Assembly: GCA_034004165.1 (NCBI GenBank)
Contig: JAVEXI010000036.1
Span: 1-17,084, forward strand
Length of the DNA: 17,084 nucleotides
Origin: Gudongella sp034004165
Lineage (GTDB): Bacteria; Bacillota; Clostridia; Tissierellales; Tissierellaceae
Direction: 5' to 3'
Positions 1 through 8,066 of this stretch are shown piece after piece. The notes under the pieces were generated by a model. That model had not been told where the DNA came from, ran no database searches, and saw only the letters and a list, made by a program, of their open reading frames with translations. The translations under genes were made by a program, and so were the position numbers. Positions within the stretch are counted from its first letter, which is position 1. Every line of letters starts with the position of its first letter.

Positions 1-127
1 AATCACACCTTTCATCTCCTTGTAAGAAAATTTGCTAACTTAATCTTACAGGAATATATTTCAAGGTGGTAAACTTTTTCGCTGTCAAAAGCCTTTGAAG
101 TGGTCAACTTTTATTATGTCATTTACA
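1..127 (-). mobile_element. End of an IS21-like insertion sequence (partial)
   Basis: On the minus strand this stretch begins with TGT directly after the Walker A codons of the kinase gene. It then carries two diverged direct repeats of about 20 bases built on AAAAGTTgACCACtTc (93-112 and 59-78), a TTTTGACAGCG segment between them, an inverted repeat (21-27 with 44-50), and an AAGGAGAT ribosome binding site (14-21) seven bases before a GTG codon at 4-6. Ends starting with TGT and containing repeated TTGACCAC-type transposase sites followed by the istA start are typical of IS21-family elements as I recall them. Only two transposase codons lie inside the window, so the protein cannot be checked. 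The family assignment is inferred; that this is foreign DNA interrupting a gene is better supported. Confidence 0.6.
59..112 (-). repeat. Paired 20-bp direct repeats inside the IS end
   Basis: Two copies read on the minus strand, at 93-112 (AAAAGTTGACCACTTCAAAG) and 59-78 (AAAAGTTTACCACCTTGAAA), match at 15 of 20 positions and share the core AAAAGTTxACCAC. They lie in the same orientation, 34 bases apart start to start. Multiple terminal repeats of this kind are transposase binding sites in IS21-family elements. That role is inferred from the family. Confidence 0.6.
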
Positions 128-997
128 AGTGCTCTTCCCACTTCCATCCACTCCAATAAAAGCAATTATTTTTCCACCTGTGCTACCTATTTTTTTTGTT
201 ATGTCAAATCCTCTCATTCTTTGTTTTTTTAATCTCCGAATTTTAAGAACAAATCTATAGTAAAGCGATTTATAATTTGCTTGTAGAGAGTACATCCTTC
301 TATATAGTCTTAGTTCTCTTCTTATCATAGGTGCCATTTTCCGAAACATTTGATTGTCTACTTTGTTATGTTCAATTAGTAACTCAACAATGTGTTTAGC
401 GTTTCTAGTAGAAAACATTGTATTAGAAAATTCAAATAATTTTTTTATGTCAATTTTTTCTTTGAGGAATTTGTACTCAATTTCTAGTTCTTCACTAATC
501 ATGAATTTTCCTAAACATGCCTTTAAATAGTCTAAAGCTTTTGACTTTAACACTATTCTAGCAATCAATAAAATAATTTCTACATTAGGATCAGTAATCA
601 ATATATCATGCTTTTCATCTTTAATAGCTGTATTCAAAATTACATCTTTCCAAGGTAAAATATAGTCTTTTACTTGTGGTTTCCCAGTTGCAATTTGATA
701 GTGTAAGTGTAAATGATGAATTACACCTGTTTTGCAATCATAAGCCAACCAATTTTCAACACCTGGATATTGCCCTATATGTATAGGCTCAAATTTCTTA
801 CATCCAAATCTAATAAGAATATTATCAACAACACTTTTTTTCTCTTGTTCGACTAATACATCATAATCAGATACACCCATAAAACTCTCAGCTAAATGTT
901 GATTGCTTTTAAAATTTGCATATTTAATATCATTTTTTTCGAATTCATTAAATATTCTCTTAGTAATAATCAATTCATTCCGATAATCTTCAGCCAT
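119..997 (-). pseudogene. Nucleotidyltransferase-like/thymidylate-kinase-like protein, truncated by IS insertion
   Basis: This is the last gene of the polysaccharide operon, cut off near its 3' end. Residues 1-200 resemble the N-terminal domain of a family found in capsule and exopolysaccharide clusters. They include SDYDVLVE, which looks like the acidic metal-binding strand of a minimal nucleotidyltransferase, then a PGVENWLAYD segment and an HHLHLHYQ cluster. A basic linker (about 230-270) leads into a P-loop, GVDGSGKST, at residues 282-290, which in intact relatives opens a thymidylate-kinase-like domain of about 200 residues. Here the frame reads only Cys-Lys-stop after the P-loop; the TGT Cys codon is already the first triplet of the IS-like sequence, so native coding sequence ends at 128. 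The ATG at 997 is preferred over the TTG at 1000. The kinase is almost certainly inactive; whether the N-terminal domain still functions is unknown. Family recognition is from memory. Confidence 0.75.
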
Positions 998-1072
998 CAA
1001 AATATCTTCCCTTCTAATATAAATATGGATTTAAATCAAACAGTATCCCCCATAATTAGGAATATTAATCAG

Positions 1073-2278
1073 CTATTTATAAGATTCCAACTTCATTTTG
1101 TTTTTTGAAATATTATAGTCTAAATTTGCCAATATACTAAACATAATAAGATATGCATTTTTTTCTAAATCACCACTAAACATTGTTGTTATTAAAGAAA
1201 AAATAAAGAAAAATGTAAATGCATTGTTGAACCTAATTAAATTTTTGGGTTTTAATGCAAATATAAAAATGACTAATCCAACAATACCTGTTTCTGCAAG
1301 CAATTCAATAATAATGTTGTGCGGATATGTATGACCATTGTAGTAAAAACTTCCAACTCCTTTCCCTAATACTGGGCTACTAGTGAAATCATCCCAAGCA
1401 GCGAAATAAAGTTGAAGTCTCGCTCTAATATTATTACTTTCTAAAAAGCTTGATTCTCCACGCAAAAAATAGTCATCCATATTAAACCCAAATAAAACAA
1501 ATACGGAAAATATCATCAAAATAATAATTATAGGAGCCAATTGTCGATATTTTCGACTTTTAATCAAGTTGAAAGAATAAATTAATATTGCAACAATTAA
1601 TAATGATAAAAAAGGCCCTCTTGACCTAGTTAAATAAATCCCCCAACCTAATGTAATAATTATTGGATATTTAAACCACCTTTTTTCAAAGAATAATAAT
1701 GCCGCAACGATGCCTACTCCTAATTCTCTAGCTACCCAAATAGGATTTAAGCCTAGAACAGTCATTCTATAATTAATTGGACCATCTAATAAAGATTGTA
1801 CTATAAAAAAGCTTTGGCTTAGCCCAAACCAGATAAAAGCCATATTAATTTTTTCTATTAAACGATTATTTTTACAATATAAAATCCATATTGAAATAAA
1901 TAAAGCTGGAAATATCCCTTTTAAGGTCACTAATATGATTTTATTGATAGCGTAGTCATAGTTGCTACCACTCGCAGATAATAGAAAGTAACTTAAGTAT
2001 AGATAAATAACAAAAATGAACCAAGGAAGAAATATTCTAAATAAAAATTTTATATTGAAAATATTAATTCTACGTCTAGTAATAATCCCCTTTAGTATAC
2101 TTATTAAAATTATTAAAATAGATATTGAAAACCACATTAAAAGTGCAGATCCCGAAAAACCTATTTTATTTAAAAAGTAACCAAATATCACAAGGCCATT
2201 GATAGGAATTAAAAATATCATCGGAATTCCTATCACAACAAATCCTGCTATCATAAAAAGAAAAATGTATAAATTCAT
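1073..2278 (-). CDS. O-antigen polymerase/ligase-family membrane protein (Wzy-like)
   Basis: This is a very hydrophobic protein of 401 residues with about ten or more predicted membrane spans, starting at the N-terminus. A hydrophilic loop in the second half carries the family signature: a charged RARLQLYFAAWDDF segment, then SPVLGKGVGSFYYNG, then YPHNIIIELLAETGIVG just before the next helix. This loop architecture is typical of Wzy polymerases and WaaL ligases, which join lipid-linked oligosaccharide units outside the membrane. In this operon, with an initiating transferase and several glycosyltransferases, polymerase is more likely than ligase, but the two cannot be separated by sequence alone. 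The ATG is preceded by AGGTGA at a normal distance. It lies 16 bases after the GT2 gene and 75 bases before the interrupted kinase gene. Confidence 0.85.
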   Translation of the reverse strand: MNLYIFLFMIAGFVVIGIPMIFLIPINGLVIFGYFLNKIGFSGSALLMWFSISILIILISILKGIITRRRINIFNIKFLFRIFLPWFIFVIYLYLSYFLLSASGSNYDYAINKIILVTLKGIFPALFISIWILYCKNNRLIEKINMAFIWFGLSQSFFIVQSLLDGPINYRMTVLGLNPIWVARELGVGIVAALLFFEKRWFKYPIIITLGWGIYLTRSRGPFLSLLIVAILIYSFNLIKSRKYRQLAPIIIILMIFSVFVLFGFNMDDYFLRGESSFLESNNIRARLQLYFAAWDDFTSSPVLGKGVGSFYYNGHTYPHNIIIELLAETGIVGLVIFIFALKPKNLIRFNNAFTFFFIFSLITTMFSGDLEKNAYLIMFSILANLDYNISKNKMKLESYK

Positions 2279-2294
2279 CTAATATTCACCTATT

Positions 2295-3221
2295 CTATTC
2301 CTGGTTAGAATGCCAAAATAATTCTTCATTGTTATCACGAAAACTTTTTTTGTATATAAAATAATCTCTAACTAACTTAATTGATGAGGACATAGGTTTC
2401 TTGCTATAAATTATTAGTTTTAAAGCTTCAAAATAATGACGTCTTCTAAGGTATCGCTTAGCTAATTCTGTATAGTGGGCAAAATAAATGTCTCTCTTTT
2501 CAGTCTTATTGTATGAATTTATTATATCTTTGGACTTTTCTAAATATATGAATCTATATTCAACCCCTTTGGAAACATGACTTGCAATATTCCTCTTTAA
2601 CACGTAACGTTTCATACATATTTCTGGTACAAATACTGCTTTATATTTAAATAAAACTCTTGTGCAAAATTCTAAATCTTGATCTCGCTTTAAAGCTTCA
2701 TCAAATCCACCTAATTCTAGCCATACATCTCGTTTTATAAGTAATATACTAGAAAGCAAACTAATTTTTAGTTTAAGTAATTCTAAACATAAATCTCCTT
2801 CTTTTTCAGCATAAATAATCCTTTGCCTTCCTTCTTCAAAGTAATTTATATATGAAGTATAGCAAAGAGCATAATTATCATCTTTATTTGATATTACTTC
2901 AACCTGTAAGCGAATCTTATCTGGTAAAAATTCATCATCGTCATCCAAAAGTGCAATGTATCTACCTCGTGCTATACTTACTCCTGTATTTCTCGCTGCT
3001 GAACCATTCCTATTATATTTATGTGCAATATATCTAATTCTGCTATCGTCATAACTAGATATTATATTTTGGGTATTGATCTGTTCTTCAGTATCTTTTC
3101 CATTATCGTCTACTACAATTATTTCAATGTTTTCATAGCTTTGAGTAATTACACTATTAATTGCTCTTTCTATTATCTTTGAACCATTATAAGTTGGAAT
3201 TATTACAGAAACTAAATCCAT
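2295..3221 (-). CDS. GT2-family glycosyltransferase
   Basis: This 308-residue GT-A fold enzyme is predicted to transfer one sugar from a nucleotide donor to the growing lipid-linked glycan at the cytoplasmic membrane face. The N-terminus VSVIIPTYNGSKIIERAINS and the following IIVVDDNGKD are the classic GT2 donor-binding strands. LLDDDDEFLPDKI near residue 95 supplies the metal-binding Asp cluster, and GGFDEALKRDQDLEFCTR near residue 175 matches the region with the catalytic acid. The last 90 residues are basic and lack clear membrane segments. The ATG overlaps the TAA of the upstream GT4 gene by one base (TAATG), and AGGAGGAG sits just before it, so translation is probably coupled. Donor and acceptor cannot be told from sequence. 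Confidence 0.88.
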   Translation of the reverse strand: MDLVSVIIPTYNGSKIIERAINSVITQSYENIEIIVVDDNGKDTEEQINTQNIISSYDDSRIRYIAHKYNRNGSAARNTGVSIARGRYIALLDDDDEFLPDKIRLQVEVISNKDDNYALCYTSYINYFEEGRQRIIYAEKEGDLCLELLKLKISLLSSILLIKRDVWLELGGFDEALKRDQDLEFCTRVLFKYKAVFVPEICMKRYVLKRNIASHVSKGVEYRFIYLEKSKDIINSYNKTEKRDIYFAHYTELAKRYLRRRHYFEALKLIIYSKKPMSSSIKLVRDYFIYKKSFRDNNEELFWHSNQE

Positions 3222-4333
3222 TAGCTCCTCCTATTAGATGTATTTAAATAGAATTTTTCTATCTTAAATACTTGTTCATCTATACTATATCCTCTACTAT
3301 AAAAAATAGTGTCATCAATATTTCTATTATCTGATAAATTTATAAGCAAAATTTGTTTTGCCCAGTCTTCGACTTTCCTCAAAGATATTTTATAGACTTT
3401 CTCTGAAATAATTGCTTCATTTGGAATTTTTTCTGAAATTATGCAAGGTAACCCTGAAACCTGCGCTTCTATTAAAGAAATTCCTAAACCTTCAAAAATA
3501 GACGGAAATACAAAAACATCCATTGCCTGTAAATAATCAGAAATATTTGGTTGATTTCCAAGTAAAATAGCATCATCAATAACATCTAAGTCTTTTAATT
3601 GTTTTATTATCGAATCTTTTAATTCACCATCTCCTAAAAGTAACAATACTAAATTTTGATTCTTTCTTTTAACCTCGCTAAAAATTTGAATAAGAAATTT
3701 ATGGTTTTTAGGGTATGTAAAACTTCCAACATGCCCTATTACAATTTTATTTTCAACACCTAATAATTTCCTCATTTCATCTCGTTTTATTTGGTTGAAT
3801 AGAAACTTTTCAATATCGATACTATTTTTAAACAGTACATAATTTTCTTTCAAGACAACACTCTTACCAAAAAGCCATTTACCCGCGTCATTAGAGCATG
3901 CAAAAAGATAATCAACTCTATATCTCAAGGGCAATTGAAGAAGTTTTTTTATTAATCGCTCCACCAAACTACCTCTTGAAGCTGTGCTATGACTGTGTGC
4001 TATTGTAACAATTTCATTTACTCTTGCTATATCCAAATATATTGAAGCTGTACTTCTCATATGTCCATGAACAGCAGAAATTTCTGGATGTTCTCTAAAA
4101 AAATCTTTCCATTTACGCTTATATTGAAAATGATTTTTAACATTATATCTCGGCAACGAAAAAATTCTACCACCTAAATCAATAATTTCATCATCATAAT
4201 CACATTTATCTTTAGTATGTTTTATGAAATCAAATTGAATTTTTGATCTGTCAATTTTTCTATAAATATTCATGACAAAAGTTTCAGCTCCGCCACGGTC
4301 TAATCTTCCTAAAACATGCAACACCCGTATCAT
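3221..4333 (-). CDS. GT4-family glycosyltransferase (EpsF/CapM-like)
   Basis: This is a GT-B fold retaining glycosyltransferase of 370 residues. The N-terminus has the acceptor-domain signature VLHVLGRLDRGGAETFVMNIY, followed by HGHMRSTAS and HSHSTASRG histidine-rich loops, all typical of the EpsF-like branch of GT4. The C-terminal donor domain begins near residue 195 (IVIGHVGSFTYPKNH), has LLLLGDGEL, and carries the E-x7-E motif in EGLGISLIEAQ near residue 285, which binds the nucleotide sugar. It would add a hexose or N-acetylhexosamine inside the cell. It starts two bases after the stop of the deacetylase gene, and its ribosome binding site (GAGG) lies inside that gene's 3' end. Substrates cannot be assigned. 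Confidence 0.88.
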   Translation of the reverse strand: MIRVLHVLGRLDRGGAETFVMNIYRKIDRSKIQFDFIKHTKDKCDYDDEIIDLGGRIFSLPRYNVKNHFQYKRKWKDFFREHPEISAVHGHMRSTASIYLDIARVNEIVTIAHSHSTASRGSLVERLIKKLLQLPLRYRVDYLFACSNDAGKWLFGKSVVLKENYVLFKNSIDIEKFLFNQIKRDEMRKLLGVENKIVIGHVGSFTYPKNHKFLIQIFSEVKRKNQNLVLLLLGDGELKDSIIKQLKDLDVIDDAILLGNQPNISDYLQAMDVFVFPSIFEGLGISLIEAQVSGLPCIISEKIPNEAIISEKVYKISLRKVEDWAKQILLINLSDNRNIDDTIFYSRGYSIDEQVFKIEKFYLNTSNRRS

Positions 4334-4334
4334 T

Positions 4335-5072
4335 TTATCTAAAACCTCGTAGTTTTTGTCTTAATTTTCTTCCCGTAAAATATAATTGTCTTAATAAATG
4401 ATCGTATAAACCATATTGTCTATCTTTCATTGCTACATTTGAATAGTCAACAAACTTATTTCTTTCTTTGTTAATAAAAAGTTCTAACCTATCAAAATCT
4501 ACTTCTTCCATTTCATTTGGATGGTAACAAAATGTAATTAGCTTAATCGGTAATTTTCGAACTCTACCACACTGTTGAGGAATAAAATGAAACCCCTTAT
4601 TTTTATAGATATCATTAGCAACAGTATCACTAATAACTCTAATTTGACTTATTTGTCTCAATGCTTCAAGTGTATTGAGGTCAAATGTATGTGATGGTGC
4701 AGAAAATATTTTTGGGTACAAACCTTGTTTTTCAAAGACTTCAAGTGCATTCTTTATTTTATCCTTTTGAACTTCAAGAGGGACACCAGCAAACTCAGAT
4801 TGTAAATTTACGGGGTTTATTCCTCCGCATTTTGTAATATACACATGCGTATACCCATGAAGTGCAATTGTCCAGCCTTTCGCTTGCCATTTCCGAGCTT
4901 TCTTCCAAAAATCTTTATCCCTTTTATATTTAATCGTTATGTTTAAATCTTGATTATTTGGTATTATTCCAACAATAGGTTTAACACTATATTTATTTAA
5001 TAAAAATTCCATTCTATCCCATTTTATAGTATCCATAAAATCAGAAGCATCATCTAGTCTCAATAAATACAT
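4335..5072 (-). CDS. DUF2334-type polysaccharide deacetylase
   Basis: This 245-residue protein is related to the NodB/CE4 deacetylase superfamily through the DUF2334 branch. The N-terminal LLRLDDAS supplies the catalytic and metal-binding Asp pair at residues 7-8. ALHGYTH near residue 90 gives the H-x3-H metal ligands, and FSAPSHTFD near residue 140 matches the R/A-P substrate-loop motif. No signal peptide or membrane segment is visible, so it probably acts on a lipid-linked or nucleotide-linked sugar in the cytoplasm, removing an acetyl group from an N-acetylated sugar. A GAGGTGA site precedes the ATG. It follows the GNAT-like gene by 22 bases and abuts the GT4 gene. Activity is inferred; only the fold and ligands are visible. 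Confidence 0.8.
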   Translation of the reverse strand: MYLLRLDDASDFMDTIKWDRMEFLLNKYSVKPIVGIIPNNQDLNITIKYKRDKDFWKKARKWQAKGWTIALHGYTHVYITKCGGINPVNLQSEFAGVPLEVQKDKIKNALEVFEKQGLYPKIFSAPSHTFDLNTLEALRQISQIRVISDTVANDIYKNKGFHFIPQQCGRVRKLPIKLITFCYHPNEMEEVDFDRLELFINKERNKFVDYSNVAMKDRQYGLYDHLLRQLYFTGRKLRQKLRGFR

Positions 5073-5094
5073 TTATCTTCACCTCAAACCAACT

Positions 5095-5766
5095 CTAATT
5101 ATTCCAAACCTTTTCTTTTTTATCAATAAATATTTCCTTTCGTATTTTAAATCCCAATATGTTATAAGCTAGAGTAATACCAACTAAAATTCCATTGAAC
5201 TTCATTACCGTCCGTATATATGCACCATTACTAGCTCCTGTAATTAATAAGAGTCTTTTGTACTTGTTGCTTCTTGAATAATAATTAATTATATGACCTA
5301 GCATACTCTGATTTATTCCATAACCCCTGTGATTTTTTTCCACTTCTACATACGCTCCATAAATAGTGTCAGTATCAAGTTTAATCAGATTATTACTAGA
5401 AAGAGTTCTTCCACTTAGGCTATGTAACTCAAATTCATTTTTAAAAATCCACATACCTGCTATTGGAATTTCATTATGATCATATGTTAAAAAACAATCA
5501 AATCCAAGTTCTAACCAATATTTAATCTGGCTAATTGATACAGAATCTCGATTAACTTTCTTATAAAACGCCTGTATTCTCCCAACGTCTTTCGTGAGTT
5601 TAATTGATTCAATCTTCTTATTCCAATCTAAATTATACGTACTCTTGAATGGAATAATCAAGATGACCCCTAAATGACGTTGGAAAATGAAATGAAGTAT
5701 TAAGTTAGGTTTTTTTAAAGCCAAACTAGTATAATATTTTATCTTCTCTAAAATGTTATAATTCAT
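5095..5766 (-). CDS. GNAT-fold acetyltransferase-like protein
   Basis: This protein has 223 residues. The first 70 are basic with a hydrophobic stretch (about 20-40, HFIFQRHLGVILIIPF) and are not recognised. From about residue 70 the pattern fits a GNAT domain: a helical segment, the strands CFLTYDHNEIPIAGMWIF, then the acetyl-CoA pyrophosphate loop in VEKNHRGYGINQSML (Q/RxxGxG/A-like, near residue 145). The C-terminal strand LLLITGASNGAYIRTVMKFNG is the usual paired element with a bulged helix. Proteins of this kind in glycan clusters acetylate amino sugars or transfer aminoacyl groups. Its position between an ATP-grasp enzyme and a deacetylase fits a sugar-tailoring role. The start is supported by AGGAG seven bases before the ATG. 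The acceptor is unknown. Confidence 0.7.
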   Translation of the reverse strand: MNYNILEKIKYYTSLALKKPNLILHFIFQRHLGVILIIPFKSTYNLDWNKKIESIKLTKDVGRIQAFYKKVNRDSVSISQIKYWLELGFDCFLTYDHNEIPIAGMWIFKNEFELHSLSGRTLSSNNLIKLDTDTIYGAYVEVEKNHRGYGINQSMLGHIINYYSRSNKYKRLLLITGASNGAYIRTVMKFNGILVGITLAYNILGFKIRKEIFIDKKEKVWNN

Positions 5767-5795
5767 TCTTAAACTCCTAAATTGTTCTTAAAATC

Positions 5796-6938
5796 CTAAA
5801 ATTTTGTAAAACCAAGTTTATATAAGAATGGTTTCAAGTCTAAATAATTAAGTATTAAATGAACATCTGCATTGGTAAACTCATAAATCCATTTGAATAA
5901 TTTAACGTTTTTATCTAATACGTTTCTAAAGTCTGCAAATTCATTCATGATTTTTTTTGTTTTCTCTATCTTAATAGTGCTATAATCGTTTATTCCTACT
6001 GCTTCTTTACACCAAAAATAAGGCAAATTAGCACCAGCTTTAGTGAATGCATATCCATATGCGCCATTTCGAAAATTCATTTCAATAAAATATTTTCTAT
6101 CTTTATCATACATAATTTCTATATCAAATATCCCACAAAATTGGATTCCTTTTATTAGAGATATAATCTGATTTTCAATTTCAGAATCAAAATTAAAGTC
6201 TAGCATTCCATATGTTGTACTTCCAGGAGCCCTATTCGATACTCTTATTTTATTTACGACACCAGCAATTTTTACTTCTCTTGAATTGTACATTGATAAG
6301 CCCTGAATGCCTACTTCTCCAATTTTATTGATGTATTGTTGCACAAATAACCTAATATATTTTTTTCTATATAATGATAACATTTGAATAAGTTGTTGAG
6401 GATTTTCAATTATTAAAATATCACTTTTGTCACCTTCTAAACTTTGAACTGGCTTGACTATGCAAGGCATACCAATATCATTCATTATTATACGACTGAT
6501 ATCTGTATCATTTAAACTTAATTCAACCACTTTACTAATAGGAACATTAAAACCATATTTTATTGCTAATTTATTGAGAATCTCTTTATTCATTAATGAT
6601 GACATCGTTAGGTCTGTGCTTCTTATATGTGGAAAAATAAAATTGTCTTTTAATTTATCATAATTACAGTCAAGAAGATGCGCTGACAAGTCATCAGAAG
6701 GCAATAAGATTGGTAAATTGCTTTCTCCATCAAATTCATTTAAGATAATATTAATTGCATCTTCTTTTTGAGTTTCCCAATATTTTATAATATACTTGCT
6801 TTTTGTAACAAAGCTTCGTTCTGAATTGATTGATATAAAATAAACCAAACAGCCTTCTTCTCCTAAGCTTCTTATCAAACCTAAATCATTGTGATGTTGA
6901 CCACCAAGTACAATTATTTTATTTGGCATATCTCTCAT
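5796..6938 (-). CDS. ATP-grasp carboxylate-amine ligase-like protein
   Basis: This protein of about 380 residues has the ATP-grasp layout. The N-terminal pre-ATP-grasp domain contains KIIVLGGQHHNDLGLIRSLG and LLPSDDLSAHLL. The ATP-binding lysine is in MPCIVKPVQSLEGDKS near residue 165, a second nucleotide-contact strand is at LFVQQYINKIGEVG, and the metal-binding acidic pair lies in FCGIFDIEIMYD and KYFIEMNFRNGA near residues 270-290. Enzymes of this superfamily join a carboxylate to an amine through an acyl-phosphate. In a glycan operon this suggests attachment of an amino acid or similar acid to a sugar, but that is inference. The ATG at 6938 is chosen over an upstream GTG at 6941; AAAGGGG lies about ten bases before it. 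A second ATG at 6929 is possible. Confidence 0.78.
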   Translation of the reverse strand: MRDMPNKIIVLGGQHHNDLGLIRSLGEEGCLVYFISINSERSFVTKSKYIIKYWETQKEDAINIILNEFDGESNLPILLPSDDLSAHLLDCNYDKLKDNFIFPHIRSTDLTMSSLMNKEILNKLAIKYGFNVPISKVVELSLNDTDISRIIMNDIGMPCIVKPVQSLEGDKSDILIIENPQQLIQMLSLYRKKYIRLFVQQYINKIGEVGIQGLSMYNSREVKIAGVVNKIRVSNRAPGSTTYGMLDFNFDSEIENQIISLIKGIQFCGIFDIEIMYDKDRKYFIEMNFRNGAYGYAFTKAGANLPYFWCKEAVGINDYSTIKIEKTKKIMNEFADFRNVLDKNVKLFKWIYEFTNADVHLILNYLDLKPFLYKLGFTKF

Positions 6939-6964
6939 CACAGAATGTCCCCTTTCTAATAATT

Positions 6965-8056
6965 CTACTTATTAATTTCGTCCAAATACTTATCAATCAC
7001 TATTTTCCTATCAAATTCTCTTTCAACCTTAGCTCTACCAGCTAATCCCATTCTGACTTTGTTCTCAAAGCTCAATTCTAAAAACCTCTTGACTATATTA
7101 GTTAAATCTAGAGTACTTCCTGTTTCAAACAAGTATCCAGTCACACCATCATCAATGACATCTTTAGATCCATTTATACTAGAAGCAATGCATACTCTTC
7201 CCATAGCAGCAGATTCTAGAAGTACATTTGGTATGCCTTCTCCACCATGTGACGGGAGTATAGTACAATGGCATTTTTCTATCCAAGTTCTTATATCTTT
7301 TTGAAAACCTAAGTATTTTATAATTCCTCTTGAATCATATTCTCCAATAATTGGTTTGTACTTTTCTTCTTCAATAAAACCTGCAACGAAAAAGTTAGTG
7401 TTTGGGTATTCAATTTTCACTGCTTTTGCTGTTTCTAGATACTGATCTATTCCTTTTAGAGCCATAATCCTTCCCATAAAAATGAAGTTTGTCTCTTGAC
7501 CTGTGGGGAAGTCGCTTACTTGGAACTGTTCTAAATTAACGCCAGATCCTGGAAGTATGTCATAGTTTTCTTTAACCATATTGTTATTGACGAAGAAGTC
7601 CTTATCGCCACTGTTTTGAAAAAATATCTTGTATGAATTTTTAATTGACATCTTATATAGAAGTTTTGCAACTTCACTAACTAAGTTTCTTTTCAAGAAA
7701 ATAGCACCAGTACCTGTGATATTGTTAACTTGCTTGTTCTTTGTAATATTTGAAGCTATAGATCCATAAATGTTTGGTTTAATCGTATATGAGAATACAA
7801 TATCTGGTTTAATTTTTTTCATAATTCTTATATATTTTATAAACAAATCTATGTCTCTTACAGGATTGATTCCTCTTCGATCAACAGGAGTCTCAATAAT
7901 TTCGCAACCCATTTTCTCAAAATACTTATTTTCATCAGACTGAGGAATAGAGATATACACCTTATGTCCTTCGACATTTAGCCTTTCAATTAATTCATTT
8001 CTAAAATTATATAAAGTTATAAAATGATTCGACAGTATCAGAATTCTCTTTCCCAT
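6965..8056 (-). CDS. GT4-family glycosyltransferase
   Basis: This is a 363-residue GT-B enzyme. The N-terminal acceptor domain has ILILSNHFITLYNFRNELI, then the family-typical IVFSYTIKPNIYGS and NNITGTGA segments near residues 85-115. The donor domain contains FIFMGRIMALKGIDQYLE and the E-x7-E motif in GGEGIPNVLLESAAMG near residue 280, followed by DVIDDGVTGYLFE. The SYTIKPNIYGS motif is typical of transferases that act early on undecaprenyl-linked sugars. The ATG at 8056 is preferred because AGGTG lies seven bases upstream; a longer reading to 8104 would overlap the epimerase gene by 38 bases without a ribosome binding site. With this start it lies ten bases after the epimerase stop. Donor unknown. 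Confidence 0.88.
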   Translation of the reverse strand: MGKRILILSNHFITLYNFRNELIERLNVEGHKVYISIPQSDENKYFEKMGCEIIETPVDRRGINPVRDIDLFIKYIRIMKKIKPDIVFSYTIKPNIYGSIASNITKNKQVNNITGTGAIFLKRNLVSEVAKLLYKMSIKNSYKIFFQNSGDKDFFVNNNMVKENYDILPGSGVNLEQFQVSDFPTGQETNFIFMGRIMALKGIDQYLETAKAVKIEYPNTNFFVAGFIEEEKYKPIIGEYDSRGIIKYLGFQKDIRTWIEKCHCTILPSHGGEGIPNVLLESAAMGRVCIASSINGSKDVIDDGVTGYLFETGSTLDLTNIVKRFLELSFENKVRMGLAGRAKVEREFDRKIVIDKYLDEINK

Positions 8057-8066
8057 TACATTGCAC

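Noticed and set aside
998..1072. An internal promoter before the interrupted kinase gene
   Set aside because: The 75-base gap is A+T-rich, but no -35/-10 pair with proper spacing stands out.
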